From assembly GCA_009377815.1 (NCBI GenBank), contig WHTI01000002.1, positions 28,030 through 92,029 of the forward strand: a DNA stretch of 64,000 nucleotides, read 5' to 3'. Below the pieces are notes generated by a model. The model made no database searches. It was not told the origin of the DNA and was given only the letters and a program-made list of their open reading frames with translations. Below, piece after piece: positions 56,809-64,000 of this stretch (positions within the stretch are counted from its first letter, which is position 1; each line of letters begins with the position of its first letter). Made by a program: the position numbers and the translations under genes. The stretch comes from Actinomycetota bacterium (GTDB lineage Bacteria; Actinomycetota; CADDZG01; WHSQ01).

Positions 56809-57827
56809 TGCTCATGCACGCCACCGACGTCGATGGAGGACGGACCAGGTTTGGTCTCTACGTGAGGTCCCAGCATCCGCGTCATGAAGACAGATCGGCG
56901 TCCTGGGAAGAACTACTGCGAACCGTCGACCTCGCGGTGAACTACGGGTTCCAGTCCATCCTTGTAGGTGAGCATTACATAGCCCCTGGGGCTGATTGCT
57001 TCCCGCCTCTTCTTCTTCTCGCGCGTCTTTCCGCATCAACGGGGGAGATGACCCTCGGCACCAGCGTTGCCCTTTCGAACTTCCGTCATCCCATCGAACT
57101 GGCTTCGGCGGGTGCGTTCCTTGATCTCCTAACCAAGGGCAACTTCGTCCTGGGGGTCGGCACCGGTTTCCGTCGGGAAGAGTACGCAGCGTTCGGGGTG
57201 GATTTCGATACGCGCCTGCCGCGACTGGTCGAAGGGACGCGCCTGTTGAGGCGGTTGTGGTCCGAGGATGCAGTCTCTTCCACCGGAGGCCACTTCGTGG
57301 TGAAGGACGCGATCTGCAGCGTCAAGCCGTATCGCGCATCTGGTCCCCCGATATGGATGGGTGCCACATCTCCGAAAGGAGTACGAGTAGCGGCCGAGCT
57401 GTGTGACGCCTGGATCATCGATCCCCTTTCCGGCGATCTCGTCGTTGGCCAACTCCAAGCCATCTATCGGGAAGAACTCCGGAAGCTGGAGAAGCCACCA
57501 CCCCAGGAGATCCCCCGGGTGGTGGATGTCTTCGTGGCCCCCTCGCGGGAGCTGGCGCTGGAACGTTCGTTCGCCGTCCTCGCTCAGAAGAGGGGTGCGT
57601 CGATGAGGGCCCGAGGGGCAGAGGTGTCCGGAGAACGAGCGGTGGAGGGGGCCATCCTGGGATCTCCCCAAACTGTGATCGAGGGACTTCAACACCAGAT
57701 CGATTCGTTCGGAATCACGCACTTCAGCGTGCGGATGTCTGGGCCCGGCATCGATCCGAAGCATCTCAGAGAATCCGTGTTTCTCTTTGGGACTGAGGTG
57801 CTGCCTGGGTTCCGCGATCGATCGTGA
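56808..57827 (+). CDS. LLM-class oxidoreductase
   Basis: YGFQSILVGEHYIAPGADCFPPLLLLARLSA, LTKGNFVLGVGTGFRREEYAAFGVDFDTRLPRLVEGTRLLRRLW, PPIWMGATSPKGVRVAAELCDAWI. Confidence 0.9.
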   Translation: MLMHATDVDGGRTRFGLYVRSQHPRHEDRSASWEELLRTVDLAVNYGFQSILVGEHYIAPGADCFPPLLLLARLSASTGEMTLGTSVALSNFRHPIELASAGAFLDLLTKGNFVLGVGTGFRREEYAAFGVDFDTRLPRLVEGTRLLRRLWSEDAVSSTGGHFVVKDAICSVKPYRASGPPIWMGATSPKGVRVAAELCDAWIIDPLSGDLVVGQLQAIYREELRKLEKPPPQEIPRVVDVFVAPSRELALERSFAVLAQKRGASMRARGAEVSGERAVEGAILGSPQTVIEGLQHQIDSFGITHFSVRMSGPGIDPKHLRESVFLFGTEVLPGFRDRS

Positions 57828-59197
57828 CCGAGATCTGGGAGATGAGCGCCGCCGAACTGCTACGCGGTTACTTGGACGGTGGGTTATCTCCGGTAGACGC
57901 GGTTGATGCCTGCTTCGGTCGGATCGAGTCCCTCAACGACCGGCTCGGTGCCTTCACTGTCGTGACCGCCGAACGTGCCCGCGCCGAGGCCCTCGAGCGA
58001 ACGACCGAACTGGCCGCAGGGGATCTTCGGGGCCCGCTCCACGGGATCCCGATTGCGGTTAAGGAGCTGTTCGACCTTGCCGGGGTGGAGACGACCTACG
58101 GGTCCGACGTCTTCTGTGGCCACATCCCCGAACGAGATGCCTTTGCGGTGGCTGCGCTCCGGAAGGCCGGCGCTATCGTGCTTGGCCTCACCCGGACTCA
58201 TGAGTTCGCCTGGGGTATCACTACCGTGCACGAGACCCGCGGGGCGGCGAGGAACCCGTATGCGACGGACCGCATAGCGGGGGGCTCCAGCGGCGGGTCG
58301 GCGGTAGCGGTCGCAACCGGGATGGCTCCGCTCGCGCTAGGAAGCGACACCGGCGGTTCGATCAGAATCCCCGCCGCATTGTGCGGCATCACCGGGATCA
58401 AGCCGAGCTTCGGTTCCATCGACACCTCCGGAGTCTGTCCGTTGGCACCGACACTTGATCACATCGGAACTCTGGCACGTACCGTCGAGGACGCTGCCGA
58501 GGCGCTCTCGCTGATATCTGACATACGGGTCCCTCAATGGCGGGACGATCTCTTAGACGTGACCGTGGTGTGCGCACCCGACCTCCACGTCGTCGGACCC
58601 CAGAGCGACCACCTCACGGTTTTCGGTGATGCGCTCGCTGTGATCGAGGATCTTGGGGCGACCCTCGAGGAGCGGGGTTATTCAGGAGCGGAAACGATCT
58701 ATTCGGTCTATTCGACCCTCCAGGGACATGAGGCTTACGAGGCCCACACCGATCTGCTCGGGACCTTTCCGAATCGAATTGCCGACTATTCGACCGCTGC
58801 CCGCGGGAACCTCGAAATCGCGAGTGAGATCAGCGACGCTGACTTCATCGAGGCAGTCGCCGAGCGCCTCCGGATTCGGGAACGATTCCATGCCCTGCTC
58901 CGGGACGCGGACGTGCTCGTGACCCTAGTGGCTGGGGGCCCACCGTCGACGGTCGCTCGCCCGGACACCGGGACGCTCGAGGGCGCCGACATTTCCTTCC
59001 GGAACCTCGTGCTGCCCTACACCGTGCCTCAGGATATGACCGGCTTCCCTGCAGTTGCGGTACGTGCCGGGACCGACGACCTCGGGATTCCGGTCGGCAT
59101 ACAGTTCACAGCCCTGCAGGGAAGAGATGATCTAGCCATGATTGCCGCCCGAGCTTTCCAGCGTGCGGTTCCCAGTGGGTGGCCGTCGATCCATTGA
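57824..59197 (+). CDS. Amidase (amidase signature family)
   Basis: GPLHGIPIAVKELFDLAGVETTYGS, GGSSGGSAVAVATGMAPLALGSDTGGSIRIPAALCGITGIKPSFGSI. Confidence 0.94.
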   Translation: MTEIWEMSAAELLRGYLDGGLSPVDAVDACFGRIESLNDRLGAFTVVTAERARAEALERTTELAAGDLRGPLHGIPIAVKELFDLAGVETTYGSDVFCGHIPERDAFAVAALRKAGAIVLGLTRTHEFAWGITTVHETRGAARNPYATDRIAGGSSGGSAVAVATGMAPLALGSDTGGSIRIPAALCGITGIKPSFGSIDTSGVCPLAPTLDHIGTLARTVEDAAEALSLISDIRVPQWRDDLLDVTVVCAPDLHVVGPQSDHLTVFGDALAVIEDLGATLEERGYSGAETIYSVYSTLQGHEAYEAHTDLLGTFPNRIADYSTAARGNLEIASEISDADFIEAVAERLRIRERFHALLRDADVLVTLVAGGPPSTVARPDTGTLEGADISFRNLVLPYTVPQDMTGFPAVAVRAGTDDLGIPVGIQFTALQGRDDLAMIAARAFQRAVPSGWPSIH

Positions 59198-59223
59198 ACG
59201 CTTTGCGTGCCAAGCGCAACCGG

Positions 59224-59700
59224 TTATGAGGGCTTCGGCTTCTTCTTGAAGGGCTTTGCGATCAAGCGGAAGGGTGCACCGATCATGTAAAGGCCGGAGC
59301 GCATCGCCGAGTTCCTCCAGATGTTCTTGGCCCGCTTCCACTGGCGCTTCTTGTCGACGCAGACCGCCGTCTGGGAGAACTCAGGTGTGGCCGCGAAGTG
59401 GTTCGCCAGGGCCTTGAGCGTGTGCTCCCAGAACTTGTCTTCCTTGCGGTGGCCGCCGAGGGCCATCGCGACCTCGAAGATCGGATCGCTGGCCCGAAGG
59501 AGGATCTGGACCTGGGCGACCGTCACCCCGTCTTGCTCGAGCGCACTGAAGGTGATCCACGAGGCGAACATGTGGCCCTCGGGAGTCATCAGCATGAAGG
59601 AGTCGTCGTCGGCGTAGAGAACGAAGACGCCCGTGGACAGCTTCATCCCGCCGGGCATCCCGAGGTTTAGTACCGCCACGTCACCTGGTGCGATCCCGGT
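59224..59700 (-). pseudogene. Probable 5'-truncated gene (SRPBCC-like C-terminal part); N-terminal boundary near 59700 uncertain
   Basis: Coding-like MLMTPEGHMFASWITFSALEQDGVTVAQVQILLRASDPIFEVAMALGGHRKEDKFWEHTLKALANHF; the predicted N-term is antisense to a TPR-coding segment. Confidence 0.45.
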
Positions 59701-59704
59701 GATA

Positions 59705-60112
59705 CCACAGGCTCTGGCCCATGCTCGTAACCAACTCGGCATTCTCGAGAACGCCCGCGGTCGCTACGACGAAGCGGCGGTTCACCTCGAGGAGAGCCTC
59801 CGCGTGGCCGCGGAGCTCGACGATGCCGCGGTGCGCTCGGCGGCACTCAACAACTTTGCCCAGACGGCGCGCCTGCGTGGAGAGATCGAGAGAGCCCTCG
59901 ATCTGACCCGGGAGGCTCTCGAGATCTGTATCCAGCAGGGTGACAGCCATCACGAAGCCGCGATCCGCAACAACCTCGCCGACCTGTTGCACAGCACGGG
60001 TGACTCCGACGGGGCGATGGAGCAGCTGAAGACCGCCACCGCGGTGCTCGCCCGGATCGGCGACGAGCCCGCCGGCATGCTTCCGGAGGTCTGGAAACTG
60101 GGCGAGTGGTAG
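59705..60112 (+). pseudogene. 5'-truncated TPR-repeat protein fragment
   Basis: AHARNQLGILENARGRYDEAAVHLEESLRVAAELDDAAVRSAALNNFAQTARLRGEIERALDLTREALEICIQQGDSHHEAAIRNNLADLLHSTGDSDGAMEQLKTA; no start or N-terminal domain. Confidence 0.6.
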
Positions 60113-60134
60113 CCGGCCTTCTTGGTTCTCTCTT

Positions 60135-61544
60135 TCAGAGTTCGGGGATCGCGAGGATGGCTGCTCCGGCACGTCTGTATTCCTCGAGCTGCTCGATGGG
60201 CTCTTCGGGCCCCCGGAGTTCGGCAATCATGACGTGCGTGCGGGCGATCTCCAACTTCAGGTCTTCGGCTTCGTAGAGCTCGAGGGCCCGGCCGAAGTGT
60301 TTCTCGGCGAGGACCCGATCGTTGACCGCGAGCGCCAGCCCCAGCTCCCGATGGGCCCACGCTTCCAGCCGCGGTTGGCTGCCGGGCTCGATGAGATCGA
60401 GCGCGCCCTCCAGCCTCCTGGTCGCCGTCTTGCTTTTGCCTTCGAGGCGATCGACGCGGCCCAGTTCCATCTCGGCGTTGGCGTGTTCGGGAGCGTTGGC
60501 GGTCCCGGCGAGATGCTCGGACGCTCTGGTCAGCGCGTCACGGGCGGCCTGGAGCTTGTCGCTGCGCGCGTAGTTGTAGCCCCGGGCCAGTAGGGCGATG
60601 CCGGCTTCGTTGTTGAGCTCGAGCACCTCGAACAGTTCCTCGGCCTTGGCCAGCGAGACGTTGGCGTCGTCGTGATGGCCGCGTTCGATCTGGACGCCGG
60701 CGATGTTCACGTAAGCGGTGGCGAGGATCGCGGGATCGTTGACCCGCGGCATCAGACGCTGACAGGCTTCGGCCACTTCGTGTGCCTTGATCCGCGATCC
60801 TGCCGCGAAGTAGGCGAGCACCATGGCCGACTGAACGCGGACCAGCGACGCGGGAGACGCCATCTGCTCCTTCTTGAGGCGCTCGAGGTAACTTTCGCCG
60901 ATGAAGATCGCTTGGTGCGGATCGTTCATCAGTTTGTGGCACCGGATCAGCCCCGCGATCGCGTAGGCATGCGAGGTCGGGGCGTCGGTCCTGATGAGCT
61001 CGATGGCCTTGTCGTAATGACGAAGGGCGCGCTCGGTGTCGCCGCTCTGCTCCAAGGTCAGCGCGAGGATCTCGTGTCCCCGGGCCTCGACCCTGGGGAA
61101 ACCGAACTGGTGGGCCTCCTTGATGATCCGTTTCAGCTGCTTGGTAGCGTCCTCGATCCCGCCCCGGCTTACCTCAAGTCGGATCTCGTCGAGTTGTTTC
61201 CGGAACGATCCGGCGAGCCCGACGGGCCGACCAGTCTCGAGTTCATCGAGGTGCACACCGAGTTTCTGCGCCAGGAATTCCATCACCTGGTGCGACGGCG
61301 TCCTGCGACCGGATTCGATCGTGCTGATGTAAGCGTGCGTGTAACGGGGTCGCGCAAGCTCGGCCTGGGTGAACCCGCGCTGTAACCGAAGGCGCCGGAG
61401 ACGCGTACCGAACTCCGTATCGATGGCCACCGGTTCCTGCTTGGTCTCGCTCATCTGTAACTGCCGGTTACGGCGGCGTCGTCGTCGAGGGCTCTCAAGT
61501 GGGGTTTCTCCTTGTCGTCGTGGTGTGTTTTCGGAGTGTAACAA
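60135..61544 (-). CDS. XRE-type HTH regulator with TPR repeats
   Basis: GTRLRRLRLQRGFTQAELARPRYTHAYISTIESGRRTPSHQVMEFLAQKLGV then multiple TPR-like repeats; likely start at MSETKQEP, downstream of 61544. Confidence 0.9.
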   Translation of the reverse strand: MLHSENTPRRQGETPLESPRRRRRRNRQLQMSETKQEPVAIDTEFGTRLRRLRLQRGFTQAELARPRYTHAYISTIESGRRTPSHQVMEFLAQKLGVHLDELETGRPVGLAGSFRKQLDEIRLEVSRGGIEDATKQLKRIIKEAHQFGFPRVEARGHEILALTLEQSGDTERALRHYDKAIELIRTDAPTSHAYAIAGLIRCHKLMNDPHQAIFIGESYLERLKKEQMASPASLVRVQSAMVLAYFAAGSRIKAHEVAEACQRLMPRVNDPAILATAYVNIAGVQIERGHHDDANVSLAKAEELFEVLELNNEAGIALLARGYNYARSDKLQAARDALTRASEHLAGTANAPEHANAEMELGRVDRLEGKSKTATRRLEGALDLIEPGSQPRLEAWAHRELGLALAVNDRVLAEKHFGRALELYEAEDLKLEIARTHVMIAELRGPEEPIEQLEEYRRAGAAILAIPEL

Positions 61545-61613
61545 ACCCTGTTGATTCAGTTAAGTACCTAGCTACGCTCGTTCTACTAGGTCGGTGGACG
61601 AAGGGAGCACGGG

Positions 61614-62131
61614 GTGTCGCGGTTTCGAGCGGTTCTGCTGTTGGTGATGGGCGTGTTGGTCGCGGGTGCTATCTGGATCGGGGGTGCGGCTCCGTTCCCG
61701 GGCTGTTGCGGGTAAGGGGGCCGGGTTTCCTACTTGCGGGTTTCACCATCCAGGCGGTCGCGGGCTTCACGACCACCCCGCCCGCCTTTCTGGTTCTGGC
61801 CATGGGCCTGATCGCATCGTTCCTCTGGTTCAACCGGACCCACGTCGGCCTCCTGATCGCGTGCGTGGGACTCGTGGCCAACATGGCTGCGATCGGGTCC
61901 AACGGAGGCATGCCGGTGTCCCGGTCGGCGATGGCGCGCTCCGGGACGTCGGCGATCGGTGAACGAGATGCCCGCCACACCTACGCGGACGACGGCACGC
62001 GCCTGAGGTTCCTCGGGGACGTGATCCCGGTCGGCGGCAAGGTGCTGAGCCCCGGCGACGTCCTGATGGCGGCGGGACTGATCGTATTTCTCACCTCCTT
62101 GGGGAAACGGGTCCTTGTGAATCGTGGATGA
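61614..62131 (+). pseudogene. DUF5317-like membrane protein gene with an apparent frameshift near 61680-61715
   Basis: GTG 61614 opens VSRFRAVLLLVMGVLVAGAIWIGG in one frame and stops; RGPGFLLAGFTIQAVAGF...GDVIPVGGKVLSPGDVLMAAGLIVFL continues in another frame. Confidence 0.6.
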
Positions 62132-62211
62132 ACCCTCGGTCTATCGGCAGGACCGAGGGGGGCGGGGACGAATCGAACGGTGTCGGGTCCATTCGTCCAG
62201 GGAGATCTTCC

Positions 62212-63591
62212 ATGCCGCTCAGCAGGCGGGAATTCATGAAGACGGGGGCCGCCGCAGGCGCGCTTCTCGTGGCTCGTCCGTTGGGTGCGTTCGCTCAGAG
62301 TCTCGGGCCGACCGCCGAGTTCTCCGTCTCCCGTGAGTCGCGGCTGTTCCCGGGGACGCGCCTCGTCCATGCCGATCTCCACAACCACACCCTCTACTCC
62401 GACGGTGATGGCGATCCCGACCTCGCCTTCGCGTCGATGCGCGCCGCGGGACTCGATGTCGCGGCGCTGACAGATCACTCGACCGTCTCCTACGGGATGC
62501 CGATGGGCACGATCTGTCCCGATGGATGCGGAGCCGGGGGCCTGGCCGGGATCAACGAGAAGACCTGGGCCGAGTCCAAGGTGCTGGCCAACGGTGCCAA
62601 CGACGACGGCAACTTCACCGCGATCCGGGGCTTCGAGTGGTCGAGCCCGACGCTGGGGCACATCAACGTGTGGTTCTCCGAGAACTGGACCGATCCGCTC
62701 CACACGGCCGGCGCGACAAGTGGCGAGGGGGTGTCCCAGTTCGCGCACGACAACGCGGGGACTCCGGCGCCGGTGAGCCTCGCGCTCGATACCGCGGTGC
62801 GCGCCCTGCCGACCACCGGAGTGACCATGGTGCCGTTCTACGACTGGTTCAACGCCGACCCGTCCCGACCGGCGCTCGGTGGTGGACTCGATGGGATCGC
62901 CGGCTTCAATCACCCGGGCCGAGAGACCGGCCGCTTCGGCTACTTCCACTTCGAGCCGACCGCGCGCGACCGCCTCGTCAGCTGCGAGGTCTTCAACCGC
63001 AACGAGGATTACCTCTTCGAGGGCACCAACTCCGGTTACGGCTCGCCGATCAACGAGTGCCTCAACGCCGGCTGGAAGGTGGGACTCCTCGGAGTCACCG
63101 ACGAGCACGGAACCGACTGGGGCTATCCCGACGGCAAGGGTCGCACGGGACTGTGGGTCGATTCGCTCGATCGCGAGTCGGTGCGCGAGGCGATGGTAGC
63201 GCGACGCTTCTTCTCCACCCGCCTCCGCGGTCTGCGCGTCGACGCCTCGGCTAACGGAAAGCGGATGGGGAGCACATTGCACCACTCGAGCGGTCCGATC
63301 GACTTCGGACTCGACATCGATAGGGGGGAGGAGTGGTGGGGCCACACCCTCAACGTTCAGATCCTCCAGTCCGGGACCTTCATGCCCACGATCGTCGATT
63401 CCCTCGAGATCACGATCCCGACGCCCGACGAACCGGTTATCACCTTTGCCCGCGACATCGATCGAGAGGACGGTGACTGGGTCGTCCTGCGGATCACCGA
63501 CCCCGCGGTGCCGGCCGATGGCCGAGCGACCGGTGACTGGGCCTCACTCGGCAACGCGATCGCCTACACGAGCCCGTTCTTCCTGGCCTGA
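62212..63591 (+). CDS. Tat-exported PHP-type metallohydrolase (CehA/McbA-like)
   Basis: MPLSRREFMKTGAAAGALLVARPLGAFAQS Tat signal; HADLHNHTLYSDGDGDPDLAFASMRAAGLDVAALTDHS PHP motif; GFNHPGRE. Confidence 0.88.
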   Translation: MPLSRREFMKTGAAAGALLVARPLGAFAQSLGPTAEFSVSRESRLFPGTRLVHADLHNHTLYSDGDGDPDLAFASMRAAGLDVAALTDHSTVSYGMPMGTICPDGCGAGGLAGINEKTWAESKVLANGANDDGNFTAIRGFEWSSPTLGHINVWFSENWTDPLHTAGATSGEGVSQFAHDNAGTPAPVSLALDTAVRALPTTGVTMVPFYDWFNADPSRPALGGGLDGIAGFNHPGRETGRFGYFHFEPTARDRLVSCEVFNRNEDYLFEGTNSGYGSPINECLNAGWKVGLLGVTDEHGTDWGYPDGKGRTGLWVDSLDRESVREAMVARRFFSTRLRGLRVDASANGKRMGSTLHHSSGPIDFGLDIDRGEEWWGHTLNVQILQSGTFMPTIVDSLEITIPTPDEPVITFARDIDREDGDWVVLRITDPAVPADGRATGDWASLGNAIAYTSPFFLA

Positions 63592-63638
63592 ATCCCGTCC
63601 TAAAGCGGGGACTCCGAGGCGCCGAGATATCCAGCAAC

Positions 63639-63780
63639 ACGGTGCCTGGAGGACGCAACCGACGGCTAACTCTAAGACCGATGCTGAGGATGTAGACCGA
63701 AGCGTGATGACCTAGTCGATCGCCCGGCTCGTCCTCTTAAGCTGGCCTGACCAGCCATCGAGTTGGCCTCCAGGCACCGT
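63639..63780. repeat. 142-bp segment bounded by a perfect 14-bp inverted repeat (ACGGTGCCTGGAGG/CCTCCAGGCACCGT)
   Basis: Arms 63639-63652 and 63767-63780 read directly. Confidence 0.7.
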
Positions 63781-63805
63781 TCCCTCTCTCCATCTCCGCC
63801 CGGCG

Positions 63806-63825
63806 GGACCCCCGAGCGGGGGTCC
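63806..63825. terminator. GC-rich hairpin GGACCCCC-GAGC-GGGGGTCC, candidate terminator without U-tract
   Basis: Perfect 8-bp stem with 4-nt loop downstream of the PHP gene. Confidence 0.4.
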
Positions 63826-64000
63826 TCCGGTCCTCCGGGCCGTACCGGAGATAGGACCTTCGGGCAAAACAGGCAAAAAGAGTTGTAAACACCCTAAAAT
63901 CCTTGCGGCAAACCGGGCAAAACCCCTAGAATCCTTCCGAAATCTCTGGGTGCCTTGGGGGGACGAAAGGGTGAATGTCGCAGCACCACGCTCGGCATCC

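Noticed and set aside
61981-63345. 454-aa minus-strand ORF opposite the PHP-type hydrolase
   Set aside because: Antisense shadow; plus strand has Tat signal and PHP motifs.
1-64000. CRISPR arrays, rRNA/tRNA genes, intact transposases or prophage genes
   Set aside because: None recognised; repeats seen are only two-copy or inverted pairs.

Overview
Bacterial chromosomal window, probably from a high-GC F420-using lineage (actinobacterium-like; taxonomy is inferred). It has four parts. (1) About 0.3-32 kb is a dense acyl-CoA catabolic island: an acyl-CoA ligase, three acyl-CoA dehydrogenases, two crotonases (one BadI-like), a BadH-like SDR plus two other SDRs, a thiolase beside a HMGCS-like/DUF35 fusion, CaiB-type CoA transferase, HyuA/HyuB plus a second HyuB, a complete Liv-type ABC transporter, a GntR regulator, three LLM oxidoreductases and a lone type II dehydroquinase. 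The best reading is alicyclic (cyclohexanecarboxylate-like) carboxylate degradation. (2) About 32-36.3 kb carries HicAB and AbrB/RelE-type toxin-antitoxin pairs, LtrA and a DUF4389 protein. (3) About 37-59 kb is the most interesting part: a predicted organosulfonate mineralisation island. A tightly spaced minus-strand operon (SDR - HpsN/HisD-like dehydrogenase - fused FeS/NrfD protein - cytoplasmic molybdopterin oxidoreductase - TorD-like chaperone - SulP transporter) faces a plus-strand set (EamA permease, IclR, SsuABC-like ABC transporter, SuyA/SuyB-like sulfolactate sulfo-lyase, Gfo/Idh/MocA, creatininase-family, HpcH/HpaI aldolase, LLM, amidase). Together these could encode uptake, oxidation, desulfonation, sulfite oxidation and sulfate export. 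(4) About 59-64 kb has gene remnants, an XRE-TPR regulator, a frameshifted DUF5317 gene and a Tat-exported PHP-type metallohydrolase. No rRNA, tRNA, CRISPR array or intact transposase was recognised. All functional calls come from reading the translations by eye and from family knowledge; no searches were run.
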